Source of the DNA: an uncultured Eubacteriales bacterium
GTDB lineage: Bacteria; Bacillota; Clostridia; Oscillospirales; Acutalibacteraceae
NCBI GenBank assembly: GCA_900316925.1
Contig: ONEU01000045.1
Location: 1-25,430, forward strand
Direction: 5' to 3'
DNA: 25,430 nt
Positions 7,605-15,000 of the stretch are shown here, in pieces. Position numbers and translations under genes: made by a program. Below the pieces are notes generated by a model. That model saw nothing but the letters and a program-made list of their open reading frames with translations. It made no database searches and was not told the origin of the DNA. How positions within the stretch are numbered: the stretch's first letter is position 1; every line of letters begins with the position of its first letter.

Positions 7605-8801
7605 ATGGACGAGAATAATATCAATGGCATACCGCCTTTGAATCCATCCGGTTCGGGCGACGGCTTTGGGGGCGGCTTCCTGGGAGGAGATTCGCTCGGC
7701 AGTTATGACAGCGGTTCAGGCTATGGACAGACCGGCACAGGCAGTCAGAATGATTTCGGCTCATTGGGCAGTTATGACGGCGGCCAGAACGGCGGATATG
7801 GCGGTTCAGGCTATGGGCAGACCGGCACAGGCAGCCAGAATGATTTCGGCTCATTGGGCAGTTATGACGGCGGTCAGAACGGCGGATATGGCGGTTCAGG
7901 CTATGGGCAGACCGGCACAGGCAGTCAGAATGATTTCGGCTCATTGGGCAGTTATGACGGCAGTCAGAACGGCGGATATGGCGGTTCAGGCTATGGGCAG
8001 ACCGGCACAGGCAGCCAGAATGATTTCGGCTCATTGGGCAGTAATGACGGCGGCCAGGATAGCGGCGTCGGCGGTTCAACCTTCGGCGGCCAGAATAACG
8101 GCCTCGGCGGTTCAACCTTCGGTGGACAGGATAGCGGCCTCGGCGGTTCAACCTTCGGTGGACAGGATAGCGGCCTCGGTGGTTCAACCTTCGGTGGTTC
8201 GTCCATGAATAATGCCCCGCAGGATAACTATGACCAGAACTTTATGTTTTCCGATCCGTCCTCCGGCTATCAGTCAGGCTCTGTCGGAGACCCGGCATTT
8301 TCTTCGTTCAATAATGTCCCGCGAGTGACGACGGCAAGTTTACCGAAGAGTAACAAGAACACGGTCATCAAGGTGGCCATTGTCCTTCTTGCCATTGCCG
8401 TGGGTGTTGCCGTATATTTCTATGTGACATACGGCAATCGGAAATCGTTCAAGGAATGGTCGGAAACAGATGACGGAAAGAGTTTTATTTCCAGGATGCA
8501 GAATATTGCCGATACCTCCTATCGGTCAGATGAGTACACCATCAATGTTTTTGTAGAGGGGGAGGATGCATTTGTCATCGCCCTGAACATGACGGAGTAC
8601 CAGAATCTGTCCGATGAGGAGCTGGAGCTTGTGACGGAATATACCAAAAAGACCATGAAATCTCAGGTATCGTCAATAGCGAGAGATATCAAAAAAGTCC
8701 GGGAACATTATAAGCTCAAGGAGTTTTATCTGGTCTATCGGATGATCAATGCCGACGGACAGGTGATGTTTGATATTCCCATACGGGAATCGGACGCGTA
8801 A
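7605..8801 (+). CDS. Gly/Tyr/Gln-rich repeat membrane protein with C-terminal extracytoplasmic domain
   Basis: I do not recognise a named family for the whole protein (398 residues). Residues 37 to about 152 are four 30-residue repeats built on GSGYGQTGTGSQNDFG, LGSYDGGQNGGYG. Residues 156 to about 195 are shorter 12-residue repeats GGSTFGGQDSGL. Then come a linker, one membrane segment (about 256-278, VIKVAIVLLAIAVGVAVYFYV) and a folded-looking C-terminal domain of about 115 residues starting SFKEWSETDDGKSF, which faintly resembles the DUF4854 type of clostridial surface proteins. There is no signal peptide, so the low-complexity part should be cytoplasmic and the C-terminal domain outside. 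GGAGGAG precedes the ATG. The gene has its own promoter and terminator and so is monocistronic. Confidence 0.85.
   Translation: MDENNINGIPPLNPSGSGDGFGGGFLGGDSLGSYDSGSGYGQTGTGSQNDFGSLGSYDGGQNGGYGGSGYGQTGTGSQNDFGSLGSYDGGQNGGYGGSGYGQTGTGSQNDFGSLGSYDGSQNGGYGGSGYGQTGTGSQNDFGSLGSNDGGQDSGVGGSTFGGQNNGLGGSTFGGQDSGLGGSTFGGQDSGLGGSTFGGSSMNNAPQDNYDQNFMFSDPSSGYQSGSVGDPAFSSFNNVPRVTTASLPKSNKNTVIKVAIVLLAIAVGVAVYFYVTYGNRKSFKEWSETDDGKSFISRMQNIADTSYRSDEYTINVFVEGEDAFVIALNMTEYQNLSDEELELVTEYTKKTMKSQVSSIARDIKKVREHYKLKEFYLVYRMINADGQVMFDIPIRESDA
7713..8062 (+). repeat. Tandem 90-bp coding repeat, four units
   Basis: Units begin at 7713, 7803, 7893 and 7983, each starting GGTTCAGGCTATGG, with a period of exactly 90 bases (30 codons). 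The fourth unit diverges near its end. Units differ at only a few bases (for example GGCCAG, GGTCAG or AGTCAG), which suggests recent expansion. Confidence 0.95.
8070..8190 (+). repeat. Tandem 36-bp coding repeat, three and a part units
   Basis: Units at 8070, 8106 and 8142, and a partial one at 8178, encode GGSTFGGQDSGL-type 12-mers. They follow directly on the 90-bp repeat and are nearly identical to each other. Confidence 0.9.
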
Positions 8802-8812
8802 CCAGGAATGTG

Positions 8813-8851
8813 ACAGGGAAAGCAGTTCAGTCTTGCTTTCCCTGTTTTTTT
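8813..8851 (+). terminator. Terminator after the repeat membrane protein gene
   Basis: ACAGGGAAAGCA (8813-8824) pairs perfectly with TGCTTTCCCTGT (8834-8845), followed by a run of T to 8851. Confidence 0.9.
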
Positions 8852-8861
8852 ATATTATGAT
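8833..8861 (+). promoter_or_regulatory. Promoter of the nitroreductase, -35 inside the upstream terminator
   Basis: TTGCTT (8833-8838) lies in the descending arm of the terminator stem and is 17 bases from TATGAT (8856-8861). The nitroreductase start follows 35 bases later. Confidence 0.5.
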
Positions 8862-8896
8862 AGGGATATCAAATCAAAGGAAAGGCGGAATCATTT

Positions 8897-9424
8897 ATGA
8901 ACGCAGTCATTCAGGCAATCTGTGAGAGAAGAAGTACCAGGAAATTCAAATCCGACGCTGTACCGAAGGAACTGATCGGACAGATCGTCACGGCAGGCAC
9001 CTATGCGGCAAACGGGCGCGGGATGCAGTCTACGGTGATCGTGGCCATCAGTAACCGGGAGGTACGCGACCGCTTGTCAGCCGCAAACTGTCAGATCGGC
9101 GGATGGGACCCGTCGTTTGATCCATTCTACGGCGCTCCGGTAGTGCTGTTGGTGTTGGCAGATAAAAGCCGTCCGACGTATGTGTACGACGGGAGCCTTG
9201 TGATGGGAGAGCTGATGCTGGCGGCGCATTCCGTAGGGCTTGGCAGCTGCTGGATCCACCGGGCCAAGGAAGAATTTGAAACGGAAGAATGGAAGCAATG
9301 GCTTTCCGGACAGGGCATCAGCGGAGAATATGAGGGCATCGGACATTGTGTCATCGGCTATACGGACGGGGAACTGCCCTCTCCGGCTCCCCGGAAGGAA
9401 AACAGGGTATTCTATATTGAATAA
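8897..9424 (+). CDS. Nitroreductase-family FMN oxidoreductase
   Basis: The 175-residue protein has the N-terminal FMN-phosphate motif RRSTRKF (11-17) after an initial helix, the internal GAPVVLLVLAD strand, and the C-terminal part GLGSCWIHRA and IGHCVIGY, which form the nitroreductase core. These flavoenzymes reduce nitro groups, quinones or other small molecules with NAD(P)H, usually as homodimers. The length is normal for the short subgroup and the physiological substrate is unknown. The start ATG has AAAGGCGG ten bases upstream. No clear terminator follows. The 166 bases to the next gene hold that gene's promoter. Confidence 0.92.
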   Translation: MNAVIQAICERRSTRKFKSDAVPKELIGQIVTAGTYAANGRGMQSTVIVAISNREVRDRLSAANCQIGGWDPSFDPFYGAPVVLLVLADKSRPTYVYDGSLVMGELMLAAHSVGLGSCWIHRAKEEFETEEWKQWLSGQGISGEYEGIGHCVIGYTDGELPSPAPRKENRVFYIE

Positions 9425-9496
9425 CAACGGACCGGGCGGGAAAGTGAGCCGATAAACAAAACTAACAAAAAAATGCAACATTTATGTCCTATAGTA

Positions 9497-9524
9497 TTGA
9501 TTATAATGAAAACTATGCTATAAT
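9497..9524 (+). promoter_or_regulatory. Promoter of the beta-helix/Big2 protein gene
   Basis: TTGATT (9497-9502) and a perfect TATAAT (9519-9524) are 16 bases apart, 66 bases before the start codon, leaving a moderately long leader. Confidence 0.7.
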
Positions 9525-9590
9525 GATAGATGGAACTTCGTCATTATCACTAATCGAACACGAGATTCAATACTATGTGGAGGTAAATAA

Positions 9591-11723
9591 ATGAAGCATT
9601 GTAAGGTAAAAGCTGTTTTTCTGGCGGTACTGACGCTGGCAGGCGCTGCATTCTGGGGCACGCCGACCGCCGCTGTGGCTGTGGGGAGCACATCTGTTTC
9701 CGCGGCACAAAAAACGACGGTTGTGCTGGATGCCAGTAAGGGGGCGACTGCAGACAGTCTGCAAAAGGCACTGATGAATCACAATGATCCGAATTATAAA
9801 AATAACGGACGTACTGTGATTCGGCTGGTGGGAAACTTTACGATAGATAAAACGATTTCACTTTATAATGGTGCGGAAATTGATGCCACCAAAGCGGTCA
9901 TAACCGGTAAAAACGGATTGTTGTTTGTCTCCTATTCCAAAAAAGGAAACATCATCCGCGGGGGAAAATGGAATCTTGACAGCAGATCCACCCTGATCAA
10001 GCTGTCGGCATCATCGGATAATCTGCTGCAGTCCTTGAATGTCAACGGCGGCTGTTCCACGCAAAACGGCGTTGTCTTTCTATACCGGACAGACCATACC
10101 GCGATCAAGGACTGTACTTTCAATAAAACCCTCAGTCAGGCAGTGTGTGTATACAGCGGCCATGACGTGACATTTGCCCGCAACCATGTCAACCAGGCAG
10201 GAGGTCACGGTATTTATGTATACGGCGGCGATTGCGACAGCAACGGTAACGTGACCGCCTCGAAAGCCTATAATATCTCCATTCTTGGAAATAGTATCTG
10301 TAATGTGAAGGGTGACGGCATCAAGTGCGTCCGCTGCGGCGCGAACTGTACCGTCTCCGGAAACAGCGTCAATCATGTTACCCTCAATCAGGGGCTGGAT
10401 TATGATGAACTTCGCGGGGAAGCCCGTTCCGGAGTGGGAATCATGGTGATGGAGTGCGACGGGCTGAAGGTCGGAAGCACCTGTTCGCTTGAAGGCAGGT
10501 CGTACACAGGAAATAACGTGAACAATACGGAGAACTACGGAATGCACGTCAATCTCTCGACCGGCACGAAGATTCTCAATTGTCATTTTTCAAAAGTCGG
10601 TACCAACGGGATCCATAATTCTGCGTCCGCAGCGACAACGGTGCAGTCATGTACGTTTGAAGACTGCGGCGAGATCGGCGTTTTCCTGACGCCGGGACCT
10701 GTCAGCAGTGTGGCGGAGAACAAAAGGACCGCCAGAAATTCATCCATTCGCAATAATACGATCAAGCAGTGCGGCAGCGCCGGAATCACGCTGTCAAAGA
10801 CCGCCGACAGCAGTATCAGCGGCAATACGGTGGTGCGCTGCACGGATTATGGCGTTTACTGTATCGGCACCAGAAATATTACCATTTCCGGCAATGCCAC
10901 CGGCAGTACGAAGGAAAGAGACGGGATTGGGATCGGTTATAACAGCGAATGCTCCGGACTAAAGCTCTCCGGGAACAAACAGATTTCGGTGGTGCTCAAT
11001 AAAACGGAGATGTCCATGGGAAAAGGGGAGACCTTTCAACTCAAGGCAACCGTGAAGAATGCCCGATCCACTCTGGTGAATTGGCGCACATCCAATTCCA
11101 GGATCCTGACGGTAACTGCCACCGGAAAGGTGAAAGCGGTCGGAGCAGGAACCGCATGGATCACTGCCCGTTCCGCTGACGGCGTGGAAGAATCCTGCAA
11201 GATCACCGTGAAGCCGGCACCGTCAAGGATCTCGATTTCAAAGGGCGTTGTGGTGATGGGGGTCGGAGAGAAATACACGCTGACTTCCAGTGTGAACAGC
11301 GGTACATCCTCTGCAAATCGTACCTACCGCACGAGTAACAGCAGTATCGTCCGGATGACCCGGACAGACTGGCGGGGAGAATTTACCGCCGTAAAGCAGG
11401 GTGTGGCGTATGTGACGGTCAGGAGTTATAACGGAAAAGAATCCGCCTGCAAGGTCACCGTCAGATCGGCTCCCACATGGGTAGCCGTCAATCAGAAAAC
11501 AATGAAGCTGAAGGTTGGCCAGACAGCCTCCCTCAGCGCAGTCATTGCGAGTAATGCCGGCTGTGCGAACCGCACGTTCCGCAGCAGTAATTCATCGATC
11601 ATCAGGATGACAAAGACCGACGGAACGGGCCAGTTCAAAGCCGTAAGTCCCGGTACAGCCTGGGTGACCGTGCGTACCTACAACGGAAAGGAAGCAAGCT
11701 GCAAGATCACCGTAGTGAGATAA
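9591..11723 (+). CDS. Secreted right-handed parallel beta-helix protein with three C-terminal Big2 domains
   Basis: This 710-residue protein has a signal peptide (charged MKHCKVK, hydrophobic core to about residue 25, cleavage probably near VSA/AQ at 38-39). From about 60 to 460 it shows the short N-G-x-G and S-G-N-x-V turns of a beta-helix (for example SGNSVNHVT, RNNTIKQCGSAGITL, SGNTVVRCTDYGVYC), similar to pectate-lyase/NosD-type folds. Three Big2-type Ig domains follow at about 466-543, 544-625 and 626-710, each ending in a strand such as SCKITV. The beta-helix probably binds or cuts a polysaccharide, but I cannot identify an active site. There is no LPXTG, dockerin or membrane anchor, so it is presumably released or held by the Big2 domains. 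GGAGGT precedes the ATG. Confidence 0.9.
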   Translation: MKHCKVKAVFLAVLTLAGAAFWGTPTAAVAVGSTSVSAAQKTTVVLDASKGATADSLQKALMNHNDPNYKNNGRTVIRLVGNFTIDKTISLYNGAEIDATKAVITGKNGLLFVSYSKKGNIIRGGKWNLDSRSTLIKLSASSDNLLQSLNVNGGCSTQNGVVFLYRTDHTAIKDCTFNKTLSQAVCVYSGHDVTFARNHVNQAGGHGIYVYGGDCDSNGNVTASKAYNISILGNSICNVKGDGIKCVRCGANCTVSGNSVNHVTLNQGLDYDELRGEARSGVGIMVMECDGLKVGSTCSLEGRSYTGNNVNNTENYGMHVNLSTGTKILNCHFSKVGTNGIHNSASAATTVQSCTFEDCGEIGVFLTPGPVSSVAENKRTARNSSIRNNTIKQCGSAGITLSKTADSSISGNTVVRCTDYGVYCIGTRNITISGNATGSTKERDGIGIGYNSECSGLKLSGNKQISVVLNKTEMSMGKGETFQLKATVKNARSTLVNWRTSNSRILTVTATGKVKAVGAGTAWITARSADGVEESCKITVKPAPSRISISKGVVVMGVGEKYTLTSSVNSGTSSANRTYRTSNSSIVRMTRTDWRGEFTAVKQGVAYVTVRSYNGKESACKVTVRSAPTWVAVNQKTMKLKVGQTASLSAVIASNAGCANRTFRSSNSSIIRMTKTDGTGQFKAVSPGTAWVTVRTYNGKEASCKITVVR

Positions 11724-11778
11724 TTATTTTCTAAAGAAAAACAGGTGCGTCAGCCTGTACAGAATTGATTTCAGCCGG

Positions 11779-11810
11779 ACACCACCGTTTCAGTCAGCGG
11801 TGGTGTTTTT
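11779..11810 (+). terminator. Terminator after the beta-helix protein gene
   Basis: ACACCACCG (11779-11787) pairs with CGGTGGTGT (11798-11806), followed by TTTT. Confidence 0.85.
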
Positions 11811-11815
11811 GTGTG

Positions 11816-11910
11816 CAATCAGCGAATTTTGGAAAGGGGTTCGGGGAAAACCTTTTTTTCGCCAGAAAAAGGTTTTCCCCGGGAACTGGCAGGTCAAAAT
11901 TGATTTCCGT
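11816..11910 (+). repeat. Interspersed hairpin repeat, copy B
   Basis: This 95-base element starts CAATCAGCGAATTTTGG and ends CTGGCAGGTCAAAATTG, ATTTCCGT. Its core is a perfect 15-bp stem: GGGGAAAACCTTTTT (11843-11857) pairs with AAAAAGGTTTTCCCC (11866-11880). It sits between the terminator of the upstream gene and the promoter at 11931. Copies A and C share the same parts. Confidence 0.9.
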
Positions 11911-11930
11911 GGGTTTTTTGTGGTTATCTG

Positions 11931-11959
11931 TTGTTATTTATGACAGAATATGGTATAAT
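11931..11959 (+). promoter_or_regulatory. Promoter of the DUF4011 helicase-nuclease gene
   Basis: TTGTTA (11931-11936) and a perfect TATAAT (11954-11959) are 17 bases apart, with TGG before the -10 (extended -10). The start codon is 53 bases downstream of the -10. Confidence 0.75.
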
Positions 11960-11966
11960 TCTGTCA
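11941..11966. promoter_or_regulatory. Perfect inverted repeat covering the -10 box, candidate repressor operator
   Basis: TGACAGAAT (11941-11949) and ATTCTGTCA (11958-11966) form perfect 9-base arms around 8 bases. The -10 hexamer lies within the dyad, so a protein bound here would block RNA polymerase. It does not match the Bacillus-type LexA box as I know it. No regulator gene is adjacent. Confidence 0.55.
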
Positions 11967-12011
11967 ATCATCCTATGAGCCGAAAAAAGAAACGATAGGG
12001 AGTGCATACAG

Positions 12012-15000
12012 ATGGAAACAACCGAAAAAATAGCGCTGACCGTCAGTACATCCGGAATTATCAACTATGCGTTTTACAGTAACGGCATTACGCCTGTGAG
12101 TGAGATTGCCATTCAGAACCAGACCGACGAGGAGTTTTCAGGCATCACGCTGCGTATCTGGAGTGAACAGCAGTTTGTCGAGATGACCGAAGTGAAAATC
12201 GAGAAGATATCTCCCCGTGCGGAGTTCTCGATCAAGGCACCTGCGTTGAAGGTTGACGGCTCCATGCTGGCGCCGCTGACGGAGAGCGTGCGGGATAATT
12301 TGTTTTTTACACTGGTCAATGAGGATGGGATGCTGTGCAAGTGCAGCAAGGAGATCCGTGTGCTGGCATTTGACGAATGGTGCGGATCGGCATTCTTTCC
12401 GGAGATTATCGCCGCCTATGTCACGCCGAACCATCCCGCCATCACCAGCATCAACGCTGCTGCGGCAGAGCTGCTGAAAAAATGGACAGGTGATCCGTCT
12501 CTGGATGCCTATCAGCAGCGTGATCCCGACCGAGTGAAGAAAATGGCGGCGGCGGTTTACGGTGCGCTGCAAAAGGAGAATATTGTTTATTCCGTACCGA
12601 CAGCCAGTTTTGAAGCCGTTGGACAGCGCATACGGCTGTGTGATGCGGTGCTTTCAACCAGGATGGGCACCTGTATTGATCTGTCGGTGTTGTATGCCTC
12701 TTGCCTGGAGGCTATGGGTCTGCATCCCATCATTGTCATGCTGCCGACCCATACGTTTGTGGCGCTGTGGCTGGAGGAGAAGAATTTCACCGAAGCGGTA
12801 GGATATGATGCGTCATTCCTGAGCAAGAAGCTCGCAGACGGTATCAACGAGATCGTGGCAGTAGAGTGTACCGCTATGGTCTCCGGCAAGAATATCTCCT
12901 TTGATGATGCCGTAGCTGCTGCGACCCGTACCCTGCAGGATCCCAGCTCCATTGAATACTTCACGGATGTTTTCCGTGCCCGTGTGAGCGGCATCAAGCC
13001 TTTGCCGATCCGGGTGGAGCATAACGGCAAATATGAAATTGTCCGGGATGAGCGCAGCAACAGGGAACTGACGGAGAAGCCGACGGATGTTGCCGCACGG
13101 ATAGATGTGACATCTGCGGACGGACCTGCACAGCCTGTGGGAAAGATGGCCCAATGGGAGAGAAAGCTGCTCGACCTCGGTCTGCGGAACACCCTCATCA
13201 ATATGCGCCTGAGCCGGAACCTCATTCCGCTGCTGGTAGCGGAGGCGGATAAGCTGGAGGATGAGGTGGCGGACGGAACGGATTTTCTGATTGCACCGAA
13301 GCCGGAGGAGATCCGCATGGGGGACCTGACCCTCGAATCGTTGGGGGATGTGGAGAGCATCAGGCCCCTGTTGGAGAATGAGCTTAAGAATAAGAGGCTT
13401 CGCTCTGCACTGAGCGAGACCGAGCTGAATAAAACGGTAGTATCCCTGTACCGTGCCGCCAAGACAGCCCTGGAGGAGAACGGTGCGAATACTTTGTATA
13501 TTGCCATCGGAATGCTGCGATGGTATGAGACACCGAAAAGCCAGAAGCCCCGGTATGCACCGTTGGTGATGGTGCCGATCGACCTGGTGAGAAAGTCTGC
13601 AAAAGCAGGTTATGTACTGCGGCTGCGGAATGATGACAGTCAGATGAATATTACCCTGCTGCAGATGCTCAAGCAGGATTTTAATATCGAGATCGGCGGT
13701 CTGGATCCCCTGCCCACGGATGAACACGGCAGCGACATCAAAAAGGTATTCACGATCGTGCGTCATGCGGTGATGGAGCAGCCCCGCTGGGATGTTCTGG
13801 AGGGAGCGGTGATCGGCAACTTTTCGTTCTCCCAGTTTGTGATGTGGAACGATCTGCATAACCGTGCCGATGACCTTGCCAGGAATAAGATTGTCAAGGC
13901 ATTGATCGACGGCAGTCTGGAACAGCAGGGGGAGACCCTGGCAGTAGGAGAGAGGATTGACGAGGACGGCACCATTCTCCCCGTACCGGTGGATGCATCA
14001 CAGCTCAATGCCATCAAAGCTGCTGCTGCCGGAAAGAGCTTTGTCCTGCACGGCCCTCCCGGAACAGGTAAGTCACAGACAATTACGGCTCTGATCGCCA
14101 ATGAGCTTGCCCAGGGCAGGAAGGTATTGTTTGTTGCCGAAAAAATGGCGGCGCTGTCCGTTGTACAGAAACGTCTGGAGCAGTTGGGAATCGGCCCGTT
14201 CTGCCTGCAGCTCCATTCCAATAAATCGAAAAAGCGGGATGTGCTCGACCAGCTCCGTCAGTCGATGGAAGCGGCTGCCATGAGCCGAACCGAAAGCTAT
14301 GCATCCCTGGCAGAGCGCTATGCCCGGCAGCGTGGGGAGTTGGATGCCTATGTGGAGGCGCTGCACAAGCAGCAGAACTCCGGACTGTCGCTCTATGAGA
14401 TGGTGGACCGCTATGAAGCCTACCAGGACAGCGTCAGGGAGGTATCGTTTGACGGCGGGTATATCAACCGTCTGACGCCTGCCATGCTGACGGATAACGA
14501 AGAACAGCTGTCCCGCATGACGGCAGCTGCCCGGGAGCTTGATCCGGAGAGCCAGATCCGTCTGCAGCGAGTGGGATGTACCGCATACAGTCAGAGCCTG
14601 AAAGCGGAGGTGCCTGCCGCTGCCGCAAAATACAGGCAGTCGGTGGAGCAGCTCAGTCAGTCAGCGGAGAAGGTATCGGCTGCGGCTCCTGTCATCCGGC
14701 TGAAAACCCGAAAGGAACTGGAGAGCTTCCTGGCCATTGCCGATGATTATTGCAAGCTGGCATCTCTGCCGCCGAAGTGGGTGCAGTATGACGCGCCCGA
14801 ACAGCAGCTTGGCAATATTATTGCGATGTGCAATGCGTTCCTGCATTCCACGGCTGTCCGTTCACAGCTGGATGCCGTGTGGAAGCCTGAAATGTTCCTC
14901 CAGAATATCCAGCAGCTGAAAAACGGCTGGAACGAAGCCTGCAACAGCTGGGCGCTGAAAAAGCACTTTGCCCAGAAGAATTATCTCAAAACCCTTCAGC

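Noticed and set aside
7621..8208. Long antisense and shifted ORFs over the Gly-rich repeats
   Set aside because: The repeat period is a multiple of three and contains no stops in several frames, so such ORFs arise mechanically. Only the frame from 7605 has a promoter, a ribosome site and a sensible membrane domain.
11765..11998. 77-codon ORF between the beta-helix and helicase genes
   Set aside because: It runs through a terminator, repeat copy B and the promoter, so it is not a plausible gene.
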